The position numbers and the translations under genes were made by a program. 64,000 bases of DNA, taken from NCBI RefSeq assembly GCF_033807715.1, contig NC_084587.1, forward strand, positions 24,342,517 to 24,406,516, given 5' to 3'. Of this stretch, positions 25,884 to 41,739 are shown one piece after another (positions within the stretch are counted from its first letter, which is position 1; the number at the start of each line of letters is the position of its first letter). Below the pieces are notes generated by a model. The model was not told the origin of the DNA. It was given only the letters and a program-made list of their open reading frames with translations, and searched no databases. This DNA is from Cololabis saira (taxonomy: Eukaryota; Chordata; Actinopteri; Beloniformes; Belonidae).

Positions 25884-27394
25884 TGACTGGCAGACAAAGC
25901 GACTCTGATCTCTGGTGGTTATCCAGCACAGGTTTTTAAATATTAGTGGAAATGAGGCATTGAAACTGTTGATTATTACATGAATGCTCTGATTATAGAA
26001 GAATCTGCGAATGTGATAACTTTACAACCACATGACATCACTAGCCAACTTCTTAGTAAAGGTCACAACTTTGGTGTTGTTCCCATCGTAAAAAAAACAA
26101 CAATAAAAAAGGACTTGCCTAATTAAAAATAAAGATGATGTGAGGTTAGTCTGAGTTTAAACACATATATTCACCCTCATTTATGATTTGACCTTGATTT
26201 AATCAGACATGACATACTTGGACCTCTAGAAATAAACAGTTACACCTGAAACTAGCTGATGTAAACCAGTTGGACATTAAAAATCTAAAAACTGGAATTA
26301 TAATAGTGGAGCAGAAGAGTGTGACTGCTGGTCAAGAGGTCAGGGCTGTCATTTTTTTATTTTTACACGGCAATACCATAGTGAACCGTCTTTTTATTCA
26401 AATGTTTGAATCTATTTAAATCATGAAAAGTATTTCTTATGCGACATATCTCGCCTGAAAAGGTAGAAGTTCTAACCTACTCTGGGAGGGTTAACCCTGA
26501 AAAACACTAATAGGTACGCTTGATGCCATCTTGCAACAGGATCACACTAGCTTTGACTTCAGTGATCTTTTTATTTTGGGCCACACCCATTTTGAAAAAT
26601 ACAATATGTTTGTATGCGAAGTATAAAAGAGTAGTAAAGAGTAAAGCTGGAGAAGACTGTGTAACCTGAGGCCTCTACTCTTTGGTAGTTTTTCCTCTCT
26701 AATAAGTGAGGGTTCACAAATTTTTCAGAAGTCAAGTTTCATTACTGCTTTTTCCACTTTGGTGACGGCCGGACACATAAACAGGTGGCATGCTATATAA
26801 AACCAGTTTTGTCTTCAGGAGCTGTCTCCACAACCATTTTTTTTAGACCTTTGACAAATTCCTGTGAGGTCCTCTAAATTACAATTATTAGAAATTAAAT
26901 TTTCAAAGCTCCAAACTATCTATGTGACGTGAAAACTCAGACAACTTTGGGACGGTCAACTAAACAGGCGACTACATGAGTCATTTAGTGTGTCACGAGT
27001 CAACAATGACAGCTTCTATTCACTGACTGGGTCTGCTTGCAGCATTTTGTTGACCTGACGGGTTGAAGATTGTTTCAAAATTGACAGTGATTTATCGTTC
27101 ACCCAATCAGCTACTAAGCATTCTTCGAAAGTGGTTGTCCTTTTTCAAAAAGGACAGAGGGTCTTGTGGATGTTAATTTCTAATGAGCTATCTGGTGCAT
27201 CAGACTTCCTGCGGCCTGTTACAAAAAAAGTTGGAAATTTTCTTTTTAAACTGTACACCATCCGTGCAAGTGAAGAACACAACACACGCCATTTCAATGT
27301 TTGGATTTTCATGGTTATTGACAAGAATGAGAAACGTCATGACAAAGCTGGCAAGGCTTTGATAATGATTGTGACTTATTTTTCTTACCTGCAG

Positions 27395-27511
27395 CTGTAT
27401 TTTGGGGCGACATCGCTTTAGATGAGGAGGATCTGCGCATGTTCCAGATTGACAGAACAATAGACCTGGCGCAACACACGCGTGCACACTCCCGACAGGG
27501 GCACACATCTG
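27395..27511 (+). CDS. tll1: tll1 exon 2: prodomain
   Basis: Encodes residues 61-99 in phase 1-1: [21 protein letters not shown], then a less conserved stretch ending GHTSG. The first block is the hallmark of BMP1/tolloid prodomains. FQIDRTIDL is characteristic of TLL1 rather than BMP1. The residues after it diverge from mammalian TLL1, as expected for a prodomain. Confidence 0.94.
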
Positions 27512-27695
27512 GTGAGTGGATGCAACATGTCACTCGCACTCTTTAATCGTTCTGCACTGCTTTTTCTCATATTTCCTCATCAGCTGCAGTAGAGCAGCTG
27601 AAATAGGAAGCAAGCAGACAGGAAGTCACTTGAGGAAATCAGAATGTATCATGCAATGTTTTTGTTTTGACATTGTGGTCCCTCATTTGTGTTAG

Positions 27696-27773
27696 GTGGA
27701 GTGGGAGAGCATGAAACTGTGAAGAAAGGATCGTTATACCTACTGCTGGAAAGAATACGAAGATTTGGTTTTG
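27696..27773 (+). CDS. tll1: tll1 exon 3: prodomain
   Basis: Small 78-bp exon, residues 100-125, phase 1-1, acceptor GTGTTAG, donor GTAAGC. It encodes a short linker and the block LYLLLERIRRFGFG, which matches the LYQLIDRIRRIGFG segment of vertebrate TLL1. Confidence 0.92.
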
Positions 27774-28058
27774 GTAAGCAGTTGGAAATTTGAAAAATGA
27801 CACGTTTTTATCGTTTCTGTACAAGGACCAGTCTAGTGACTGTGCATGTTGATGCTCTGCGACTTTAAATTGACTAAATCTCTGGTGTTAACCATTTTCT
27901 GAAGTATTTTATAGTCCTGGATCTTCTCAGAGTAGCAACTGTATTTCGTTTACGCATATTGATCCAATCTAAATATAAAAACAGTAAAGTCCATAATTGG
28001 TTGTTAAGAAATACTGACAGATGGTGGTTTCGTGCCCACCTCCTCTCTTCTCTATTAG

Positions 28059-28232
28059 ATTATCTCCCCAAAAATGAAAGCAAAGGAGCTACCAGTCAAA
28101 AGACCCAAACTGGGAAAGTGGGGAATTCTGGTAAAATGGTGAAGAGTCGTCTTCCTCGAGCAGCCACATCCCGAGCTGAGAGAATATGGCCCGGGGGAGT
28201 AATTCCCTATGTCATCGGAGGAAACTTTACTG
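28059..28232 (+). CDS. tll1: tll1 exon 4: end of prodomain, furin site, start of protease
   Basis: Residues 126-183, phase 1-1. A Lys/Ser-rich linker ends in RLPR (156-159), an R-x-x-R proprotein-convertase site, followed by [20 protein letters not shown], the N-terminus of the mature astacin domain. A free N-terminus here is needed for activity in this family. N181-F-T is a potential N-glycosylation site. The linker is poorly conserved but the sequence after the cleavage site is close to human TLL1. Confidence 0.95.
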
Positions 28233-28333
28233 GTAAGCAACGCCACTGGACTACTGCCCCTTACCACTCAGCAATAAAAGGCCCACTGATGTGTGATTTT
28301 GTGAAAGCAGGATATGAAATGTGCGTCTTTCAG

Positions 28334-28451
28334 GTAGTCAGAGGGCCATGTTCAAACAGGCCATGCGTCACTGGGAGAAGCAAACGTGCGTAACTTTTAT
28401 TGAGAAGACGGATGAAGAAAGCTACATAGTCTTCACCTACAGACCCTGCGG
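28334..28451 (+). CDS. tll1: tll1 exon 5: astacin domain
   Basis: Residues 184-222, entered in phase 1 and left in phase 2. It encodes [20 protein letters not shown] and [14 protein letters not shown]. Cys202 is one of the conserved astacin disulphide cysteines. Cys222 begins the CGCC cysteine-rich loop specific to tolloid proteases, completed by the next exon. Confidence 0.95.
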
Positions 28452-30690
28452 GTGAGTGTGGAAGACTTTTGTTTGTATATCTTGGATTTTGTGCGTGTGT
28501 GTGTGACTGTGCGTGTACCTAGAGTTCACTGATGACCTTGTCACAGTGAGAGACGATACGGTCACTCAACAATGACTCCGCTTTCCTTCCTGTCCTGCTC
28601 CTGTTTCCCCACCCCACCAATCACGCCGCTTCGGTTAAGTGTTTGTACGTTCGTGCAGTTCTTTTGTCCGTACTCTGCAGAAGTACATTGTTCTGTCGAG
28701 TGGCGGCACGGTGGGGTCAGAGTGTGTTTGTACAGTGGTGACACTTAACTTACTGGTTGTTTTAAGTGGTGAGGCTTCAGAGTGACTGAGATGAGGACGT
28801 TTGGGTTTATCGCTCCAAGACAACGTTGTGCACACGGCTGAAAGGATAACATATCCACCCCTTGTATGTGACTTTAAGTGTTAATGGTGAACAGATACGT
28901 CCCGATAAAATACAGTTTGTTTTTTTTAAATGGAAATGTATCAATATTTTCAATGCTTTTACAAGCTTTATACTGTGTATGTATATTGCACTGTATGTAT
29001 CAGGGGTGTCAAATGTAATCCAATAAGAACAGATTCAATTTAATCCTGTCCCGCCGCTGTTATTGGCCCTCAGCTTTACAAATCAGGAAGAAGATATCAC
29101 ATATCCATAACTCATGAAAGATAAGCTCACAACTATCACAACGGTGTCATTCCTCATAATACAGTATATGACAAACTACACCTTTCACTGCTCGGTGAAC
29201 AACAACGATGCTTCATCCTCAAGCACATTAAAGGTAGTGTTCCCCTCACTTGATATTTTAAATGTTGTTAATATCTTTGCACGACTGCAGCTCCTAACTC
29301 TATCGGGGTGTCCTAACTTTTTCATGGACGGTAACTTGCGTTTCATGTTTGAACCAACACTGCAGAAACAAGGAGGCACAGTTAGACGGCATTCTAACGT
29401 TATATCAGCTGGGTTCTTATTTCCACTTTGGAGACACTGAACACAACGTGTAACATTTCTATCGCAGTCATCTGAGAACCTGGGTCCAGCTGAAGACTTG
29501 ATGGCTGATTAAGAGTAATTTAATCACTTTTCTTCTCATGCATTTACCTTCTTTTTCTCTGCTACTTCTCTTATCCAAAGGGCTCTCTTAAAACAGTCTC
29601 TGACAGTTAATGTAAACTTCTACATCTGATGAAGCATGGCCTAATTACTTCGCTGAACCTAAACTACTAGTAAACAAGAGTCGTGTCCTTACTGGCATTG
29701 AATACTCCATGTTTTACACGATAGTTTTTAATTACCAAGGAACGGTTAAACCCCGGTGTACCTTGTTGAGCAGAGGCACCGAAACACAAGGCAGCCGCCG
29801 GCTCAGGTTTGGACTGTTTTGACTTGGATTTGTGATAAATGCGGTTGCTTTCTTTGTAAAAGTGTCCTGCAATGATTTTTGTTGTAAACTGGCACTATGG
29901 AAATAGACTGATCTGAAAAAGAAATAAAAACATTTAAAGTGTTGGGCATAGCTGGGGTTTAAAGTCAAAGCGGTTATATTTTACTTTTGGGGTTTTTCCT
30001 GTCCCAGAGTGTAATGTTTATCTTTGTGTAAAGTTACAAAGCCCTGTGTCTACATTGTCTCTCAGTAGCTTGAAATGACTTAGTATGCCAGGTGGTTTAT
30101 TCCATCACTTGTGTCTATTGTAAGGCTTAATGCCTGCCAAGACACTCGCATTGAACACCTCAACTCCCCCTTTTCCAACCTCATGACCCCCAAAAGGTTA
30201 TAACCAATATAGAAAATAGATGTTTGCATACATAAATAACCATCATATAAGATATTTAATTGGACATCTGGTGGCGACGCAGTGAACCAGGACTTTACAC
30301 GCTGATTCATTCATAGTCTGACTAATAAATTCCTAATTATTTCTGTACTTGGTTGCTCAAGACATGTTTAGTCATAACTTCATAACTCCTACTGAATCAT
30401 GTTTTAAATTAAATGAATTTTTTCCTAAATATTTGCGTGCCTGTGGGAGAGATAATTATTTTTATTTTAACTGGTGGTGTTTTTTTTTGTATTTTATTTT
30501 TTACATTCTGTGATGGAACAGAATTAGACAATTTGATTGGATGCCTAAACATCCAAAGTTTCCAAAGTTTATTTAGACGGGACAATCCATATTAATGCAC
30601 ACTACATTAAGCAGTGTGAATTCACCGGGTTTAGCAGAGATGCTAGTTTCCACCCACAGCTTCGTACTATATTCAGTGTGCATAAACACA

Positions 30691-30692
<2 letters not shown>

Positions 30693-30724
<32 letters not shown>

Positions 30725-30725
30725 A

Positions 30726-30780
<55 letters not shown>
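30693..30780. repeat. Compound (TG)n(TA)n microsatellite
   Basis: A TG run, a short GAGAG interruption, then a TA run to about 30780, in intron 5. Confidence 0.95.
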
Positions 30781-30781
<1 letters not shown>

Positions 30782-30900
30782 TATGGGGATCAAACCCTGG
30801 TCCTAGGGTTGGAGCTATGTTTTTGAGTTAGGCTTTACTCTCTGGGTTAGGCTGCACTTAATGAAGGGAACTCAATGCCATTTCCTCATAAGAACAGCTG

Positions 30901-30952
30901 TTTGTGTGTGTGTGTGTGTGTGTGCGTGTGCGTGTGTGTGAGAGAGAGAGAG
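30901..30952. repeat. (TG)n(AG)n microsatellite
   Basis: An imperfect TG run with CG interruptions followed by AG repeats, in intron 5. Confidence 0.9.
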
Positions 30953-31362
30953 AAGTTACTGATGTTGTTATTGGAAATTCTACAAGAAGAAAGTCCATCT
31001 ACTTGATCCCCTGATCCTTATACTGCAATCAGCTCAGTGGATAAGTTTAATCAGATTTGTTAGCCTGGCACCAATGTCTCTGCTAACCAGAGCAGAGAAT
31101 GACTGCTGGTGTGTGTTTGTGTGTGCGTCCTTGTGTATTCAGTGTGATATGTGAATTATCACAGCTTATTCTCACTGGGTTATAAAACTGGAGCATTACT
31201 GGAGTGTTGTATGTGAAAAATTCCTACCTCTGTTCCTGTGGTGCGAGTAGTACGGGGCAGGAAATCCTGGAAAGACTGTGTGTTCTCGTGTTCATGTGTT
31301 TGTGTGTTGTTAATGAAATGCAACACTGCTGATTCTTTTTTCCACTGCCAAATTTGTAGTAA

Positions 31363-32137
<775 letters not shown>

Positions 32138-32823
32138 TAATCAAAGGCAGCATCTTGTCTGAATTTAAAGGATTGACAGTAAAGCCTGCTCTGTGATTTC
32201 TGGAAACAGTGACTCTTTTGTGATGTTGCGTGTATCAGTGTGTTTGTCTGTGTTGATGCTTGGATTTATTGTTTGTGGTTAGAACTGCTGGTTACAGCTA
32301 CCACTGACTTTCATCGCTCTTTTTTATCACCGATGCTGAAAATGATTGCAGAGGACTGCCAGCTTGTATTTTCCATGGCAAATGTTTTTAACAACACTTT
32401 TTAATGACTCTTTCATAGTAACAGTAAAGTAACCCACTCCCAAAAAGTGTCAAACTGAGTGGCTTTTATTGCCAATGATACAATGACTATGTGGTCCCAG
32501 CAGACTTGCTGAATCATAAGTGTTGACATTTGTAGACTTAACAGATTGCGCAACACCTGAATACAGTGAAAAATGCTGAGATTCTCTGTCACTTAATAAT
32601 TGGTCATTATAATGCTTTTTTTTGGTTTAAGACAATAATTCTGACCTTTTTTAGCCTTAAAGGGATTGTGACATGAAAAACACATTGTTCTTGATTTTTT
32701 GTGTTTTGTTGGGTGTCTTGACATCAATTACACCCAAAAAAACGAACTTTTAACATTCAGTGTATTGTGTGCTTTCTGGGAGTTTCCGCATAATTGTGCA
32801 AAAACGGCGCATCTGGTTGGGTG

Positions 32824-32847
32824 GCGGACCTATACGTATAGGTCCGC
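32824..32847. repeat. Perfect 24-bp palindrome
   Basis: GCGGACCTATAC and its exact reverse complement lie head to head with no spacer. Short GGTG / CACC matches just outside extend the possible hairpin. It lies inside the 28S-carrying element. Confidence 0.95.
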
Positions 32848-32938
32848 TAAATCACCACCCCCTCCACCCAGCTCCCTGCCCATCACCAGACGTCTAAGTC
32901 TCTCCTCTCCACCCGCGCTCTCCTTTTTTTTTCGCCTA

Positions 32939-32956
32939 CGACCTCAGATCAGACGA

Positions 32957-33007
<51 letters not shown>

Positions 33008-33103
33008 AGGATTCCCTCAGTAGCGGCGAGCGAAGAGGGAAGAGCTCAGCGCCGAATCCCCGTCCGAGCGGCGGGCGTGGGAAATGTGGCGTACGGAAGA
33101 CCG
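32939..33103 (+). pseudogene. 28S rRNA 5'-end fragment
   Basis: The sequence runs from CGACCTCAGATCAGACGAG through ACCCGCTGAATTTAAGCAT, GGAGGAAAAGAAACTAACAG, TTCCCTCAGTAGCGGCGAGC and GCGCCGAATCCCCG to GTGGCGTACGGAAGACCG. This is the start of the large-subunit rRNA in order, + strand, with few apparent changes. It stops abruptly after about 165 bp, so it is a fragment and not a functional rRNA gene. The pyrimidine-rich DNA just upstream could derive from ITS2, but I cannot confirm that. Confidence 0.9.
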
Positions 33104-33169
33104 ACTTTTAATAGTGTTAAAAGCATGTTAAAAATTATGTCACAATACCTTTAATGATGATATGCAGTG

Positions 33170-33196
33170 CTTTGTTGCAGATGATCTGCAACAAAG
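33170..33196. repeat. Perfect 13-bp inverted repeat (hairpin)
   Basis: CTTTGTTGCAGAT and its exact reverse complement ATCTGCAACAAAG are separated by a single G. It begins 16 bp beyond the right end of the 28S-carrying element. Confidence 0.95.
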
Positions 33197-33776
33197 GGCT
33201 CATGTTGAATTTGGATTGTGGGTTGTGTACTCCACAAGGTGAGCTGCAGCTTAAAAAAATGTGTACAAATAAGCTTTGTTACAAGTTCTATAAAAGCCAA
33301 ATATCAGACGAAAAGTTTATCATCATCCTCTAAGCAGCTAAATTTACCCTGCTGACTTGTGCTCATGTTGAGTTTTTCCAGTTGTAACACATCGGCTGCC
33401 ACAGAAATTGGAAGTGACCACGCTATGCTGTAGAAAGAATGAGATGCTGACAGCATTAAGGAACCTTTTTCTGCTTCCATTTATTCGTCTATACACCAGC
33501 AAGTTTGAGTTTAGAAAAACAGGATAGCGTCTGAGTCATTATACATGCTTTCAACATAATGGTTCTTTTGGTTTTTGTTTTGTTTTTATCAGTGCCATAC
33601 CCATTTTAATAAGACATTTCACAGTCAGCTCAAACACACAGAAAATAACAAACCACTGCGGTGAACAGAGTTTGCTTGGAGTTTCTGAAATAAGAGGCTG
33701 TTCTTTGATCATAATGAGTTTTGATGACACATTTATGTGCTGTAACACGACATTTAATGCCTGTTCTCTCCTTTGA

Positions 33777-36225
<2,449 letters not shown>

Positions 36226-36341
36226 CGTGTGGGGAAACACTCCAAGAGTCGACTGGCAACTTCTCATCTCCCGGTTACCCCAATGGATACCCTTCATACA
36301 CACACTGTGTCTGGAGAATATCTGTTACACCTGGAGAAAAG
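36226..36341 (+). CDS. tll1: tll1 exon 9: CUB1, first half
   Basis: Residues 360-398, phase 1 in and phase 0 out. Starts [20 protein letters not shown]; Cys361 and Cys387 form the first CUB1 disulphide. N371-F-S is a possible N-glycosylation site. CUB1 is needed for secretion and substrate handling in the family. The donor GTACAC runs into a short AC repeat and is non-consensus. Confidence 0.96.
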
Positions 36342-36582
36342 GTACACACACACAAACCAGCAGCACCCTGAAGTGCAGGGAATGTGCATGCATAGCCAAT
36401 AAAAATAAAAGGCTGCTAACAGGGAGACTGTGTATTGATAAAGTCTTATTCCACCATCTTCCTCTTCTCTGCCTCCCCCAAAGGTGCTTTAAGAAATTCA
36501 GAGCTCTGTACTAAAAGTATTAAATATCTCTTCACTCTCCACTTTATTTATTTATTTATGTATTTATGTTTTGCTTCTGCAG

Positions 36583-36685
36583 ATTGTTCTCAACTTCACC
36601 ACTATGGATCTGTATAAAAGCAGCCTGTGCTGGTATGACTATATTGAGGTCCGGGATGGATACTGGAGGAAAGCGCCGCTTCTTG
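36583..36685 (+). CDS. tll1: tll1 exon 10: CUB1, middle
   Basis: Residues 399-432, phase 0 in and phase 1 out. Encodes [20 protein letters not shown] and [14 protein letters not shown]. Contains a sequon at N402 and the calcium-site-type Tyr-Asp-Tyr stretch of CUB domains. Confidence 0.96.
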
Positions 36686-37596
<911 letters not shown>

Positions 37597-37803
37597 TAAT
37601 CTCATAGCGATTTTAAAGTCCCTCTGTCGTCACAATGCAGAGTTTGATGACCTTCTGACTTTTGAAAGAAGTTTTCTTGGTGGCTTTTATTATTTATGGT
37701 GTACACAGAATGTGTTTCAGGTGTGTCCGTGGTCAGCGCACTTGATGCTAATTCATCCTGTCTCTCTCTGTCCGGTCTCTCACTCTGTTCTTCTTTTGTG
37801 CAG

Positions 37804-37949
37804 CAATCTGTGGAGGGGAAATCACCAAGGACTCGGGCCAGATTCAGTCTCCCAACTACCCCGATGACTACAGACCCTCCAAAGAGTGTGTGTGGAGGAT
37901 CACTGTGTCTGAGGGATACAACGTCGGGCTCAGCTTCCAGGCCTTTGAG
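37804..37949 (+). CDS. tll1: tll1 exon 12: CUB2, first half
   Basis: Residues 472-520, phase 1 in and phase 0 out. Starts AICGGEI; cysteines 474 and 500 form the first CUB2 disulphide. It contains [18 protein letters not shown] and ends in FQAFE. The donor is GTGACC. Confidence 0.97.
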
Positions 37950-38072
37950 GTGACCTACCCACCCTTTGTGTCTGGGAGTTTTTTTGTGTCTCCCCCTTTT
38001 GTACATAGAATAGGAACGTCTGGGTCAAATTTCATGCTTGTGTAGTTGCGAGGAAGTTAATAAAAGTAGTGA

Positions 38073-38113
<41 letters not shown>
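38073..38113. repeat. (TG)n microsatellite
   Basis: About 40 bp of TG dinucleotide in intron 12. Confidence 0.95.
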
Positions 38114-38116
<3 letters not shown>

Positions 38117-40369
38117 GTTGCACTGAGGTACAAAGCCTGAAGCTCGGGATTCTGTAATTACAATGTGGAAACACTATCAAACCACTAAATGAATCTGGTT
38201 GTCATACACACAAAATTTACATTTTCAGAGACACAGTCTGTTCTATTCTATTCTGTTCTTCTCTGTTTTGTTCTGTTGGATCCTGTATCCACGCCTTTAT
38301 AGCTTAAGAACAGGATACTGTGAAACAAGCCGTACTTCTTCCCCGGGGAGTAAGCCATTTGTTAAAGCACCGGAACACACCTAAAACACTTGGCATGCAT
38401 GCACAAACGCGCACCAATCATCAGCTTCTTCATTATCTAAGCCCTTATTGTCCACATGATTATCTGATGTACCATAGTACACCGGAGGCTCAACATGTTG
38501 CTACAATACCTTGTATATCAAAGATGAAAGCCGTTAGACAACAATTATTTATTATCGTCTCATAACCACTCATGCAATTTGTTATCATTTATTGGACCAA
38601 AAGAACCATATAAAGTTCTATTAACTACTGTAAACGGTTCCTCTTCTTCTTTGTGTGTACGCCGTAGGAACTGTACTTTCACAGAACTGTTTTTATGAGA
38701 TCTTTTTAGTTCCTGCTTCAGAATAGGAGCTATCTGGAGTGAAGGGAACCATCTGCGATTAAACTGTATGTTGAATGTTTTCTAATTATACAGCGATTTC
38801 TCCAGACTACAAATGTGTTCAGTGGTACGCAAAAAAAAAAGGAAGTAAATATCCATAAAATGTAAGCATGTAAACCACAACTAGGTTTTTTTTGCTATTC
38901 TGTTAAAAACCCTAAAGGAAGCACTGAGGAATGGAGCAACCATGAAGCCAAAACTTTGTTGAGATGGAGGAATTCAAGTGTGATTTCCTCTCCAGCTGGC
39001 TTATGTGTCACTTCAGTGTTACTATGTTCGGGAAACCCCCCCCAAATTATATTGTAATTTTGGGAGCTCCGGCCCCTATAACCTTCAGAAAGCCCTTAGA
39101 CTTGTTTTGCCAGAATGTGCCTTAGAAAATGACATAAGTATGATGAACTACAGTGCCTGTCTATGAATTATCTTAATAGAGCCAACTACAGATGGCTTAA
39201 AAGATAATAATTGTACTATATTACTTCTTGCCATATTTTGTGAGTTAAAGGTTTATGTCCCCCATAGTGTACACCTGTGTGGAAAAATCAATGCATGTAA
39301 TGATTTATTAATCACAACAGTAGATAAAAGGTTTGACGTTATTCATAAAAAAGAAACATCCACCCAGCTGTGAAACAGTGCAGGACTCCGAGGACAGCTG
39401 CTGAGTAACTAATGACGCAACTGTAAAACTGTGATGCTGTCTGGACAGTCCACTGGTCTTTGGGGTGGAACTCCACAGATTACTTGAGGTCATGGCTGCA
39501 ATACTCCTCTCTCTCTTCAGGGGATAATCCTGAATAAGTGTCGACATCACTGATGTTGTGTCCAATACGTAAATGTGCTCAGCACCATTTTTCCTTTAGA
39601 GATACTCATGAGTCTTTATGCTTTTAACTTCATAGTGCTGCAGGTATTTGATGTACTCTGAGAAAAGAAAGACATATTTGCATCAAAACTCCACCTTCTG
39701 ATAACAGTTCATCAAACCTGCACTGTGTTCAATATTTCTCCCTGTATGTCAGACATCTTACACAAACAGAGTGCTGTCTAACTAGTGGTTTCTCCACGAA
39801 GAAAATTGGGACAGTGCAATTTTCAAAACTACATACCTTCATGTGCTTCTTTCCATGTTTTTGGACATTAATTACAAAGCATTAGCTGAACATTCATTTG
39901 TAGTAGAAACATGCTACACTTAAAAGGCAGGAGAAGTGATTTTGGGATGATGTCATACATCTTGATATTTGAAACAAAATATCAACAAAACGTGGAGGAT
40001 TACCTCCCTTCTCCTCTTCTCTCCAGTGCTCCCCAACAAAGCAAGACACATCCTGAACTCTTCCAAGATTCTCCCTCCTCCACCTTTTTTAGAGTTTTTA
40101 GATTGGATCCCGCTAATATCGCTGGATGATGAACGCGTGTCTAACGCGCGTTGGTAATATAAACGCAAGGCGTGCTATTTGTCACCTCGTGCCTGAAGGC
40201 GAGTTGAGGGGACGGAAGGCGAGTCAGGAGGTGTTATCTGTGAAACATAACGTAACAAGTGTGGGCGTATAGAATGACGTATTATCCCGACATCAGCAAG
40301 ATTTATACGCCGTCAGAAAGGTGTAGTTTTGAAAACGAGGACGGATGAACCTCAGGATGAGTGTTTTGC

Positions 40370-40530
40370 TTCTTGCAAGGCCCTAGTTTGTCATTTCTGT
40401 GTCCAGTTGTTCAAACAATGGACCATCTTTTGTGGTGCTGGATATACGCCAGTTCATGGCATCCTCAATTCTGAGACAGAGTAGCTCGAGAATCTCTTTG
40501 TCTCCCCAGTTACTCCTCTTGCAAATATAG
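40370..40530 (-). pseudogene. Possible SANT/Myb-like domain relic
   Basis: A minus-strand frame gives KRSNWGDKEILELLCLR, then EDAMNWRISSTTKDGPLFEQ and a stop. A Trp-led, Leu-rich helix followed by such a segment resembles the Myb/SANT-like domain encoded by PIF/Harbinger-type elements and by transposon-derived genes. A Ser-rich acidic stretch upstream (ESDDESNSSSRTSQ) lies in a different frame. There is no intact ORF. This is a weak, motif-level impression. Confidence 0.25.
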
Positions 40531-41413
40531 TCCCTACCTGTGACGTCCTGCTGCTGCTGTTACTCTCATCATCTGATTCCTTATTTTATAGAATAATAAT
40601 AAATAAATAGAAACTCCCCTGGTTGGTTGTACTCAAGTGCTGTGGGTTAGAAATTGCATACCCCAACTTTTATAGGAAATAATTGGAAGCTGCTTGCATC
40701 TACATCATAGGATTTGACCGCACAATGCAGAAACAGAGCAGTGTTACCCTTTTTGTCAACTACATTTGCGAGATTAATGCTTGTTTCTATATATATATAT
40801 CTCCATGCACTGGGTGGGAAGGATAAAATATGATACAGTTGCAAGTTAATTTTTCAAAATCTACATGCCAAAGTGTTGATGTTTGCGTGGCTGTCACAAA
40901 GTCTATCAAAACTTTCATGCAGACTTTAATGATAGGCCAATGTATTTTCGCTTGTGGAATTCATTGTGGTCATAATAAAGGATCCAGGACAGCATTTAAA
41001 TAAATAAAAGTCTGCAAGAGAAAAATTGAAAATCACCCAGTTAGACACTTCCATGCAAGTATTATGCCTCTCAGCAATACAATGTCCATATCTCTGATCA
41101 ACACAGAAAGTCCTACAAATGTCATGCAAAAAAAAGATACAAAAGTTAAAAGGACACAAAGAGACAGGTATTAAAAACTGCACATAAAAGCAACTAAACA
41201 ACCAACTTCAAATAATTGCTAAAGGTAGATTTACAAGTTATTGATCATGGGGCACTTACAACTGGCCATATGATTTGTATGTTAGGACACCGTAAAAAAA
41301 AATTGTCTTCATTTGTTCTTTTAGTAAATTAAATACAATCTCAGATGATCAACAACACAACAAGTTTTGTGCTCGCTGTGATTCTGAGAACACTTTCATG
41401 CCTATTCCTGTAG

Positions 41414-41683
<270 letters not shown>

Positions 41684-41739
41684 TAACATGTATTCTCAGC
41701 AAAGCATTTGTTATGGGCCATTTTACTGGTGTTTTTCAG

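Larger units (their letters stand above)
32657..33154. mobile_element. TTAA-bordered inverted-repeat element carrying 28S rRNA sequence
   Basis: The left end (32657-32674) reads TTAAAGGGATTGTGACAT. The right end (33137-33154), reverse-complemented, is identical except for one base (T for the third G after AA). TTAA borders and short inverted ends fit a TTAA-targeting DNA transposon, for example piggyBac-like, but no transposase is present. The interior contains a perfect 24-bp palindrome (32824-32847), a pyrimidine-rich tract and about 165 bp of 28S rRNA. The element is about 498 bp, so it is non-autonomous. The superfamily is an inference. Confidence 0.7.
37950..41413 (+). other. tll1: Intron 12 of tll1
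   Basis: About 3.5 kb. Contains a (TG)n run at 38073-38113. A GC-richer patch at 40120-40580 includes a possible SANT/Myb-like coding relic on the minus strand. A short stretch at 41210-41265 resembles the 3' end of a Tc1-like element. The remaining sequence (38114-40110 and 40590-41200) has nothing I can identify. Confidence 0.8.

Noticed and set aside
29114..29440. 108-codon + strand ORF in intron 5
   Set aside because: No recognisable domain, low-complexity start and no supporting signals.
32939..33103. Functional rRNA gene or contamination by an rDNA unit
   Set aside because: Only the first part of 28S is present, it stops abruptly, and it is enclosed by inverted TTAA-type ends inside a normal intron.
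32699..33154. 151-codon + strand ORF over the 28S fragment
   Set aside because: It reads through rRNA and transposon termini; the nucleotide match to 28S explains the openness and composition.
37602..38006. 134-codon minus-strand ORF over exon 12
   Set aside because: It is the antisense shadow of a conserved tll1 exon.
41210..41265. Another Tc1-like element
   Set aside because: Only about 50 bp resemble the 3' end (GCTAAAGGTAGATTTACAAG); too short to list as a separate element.
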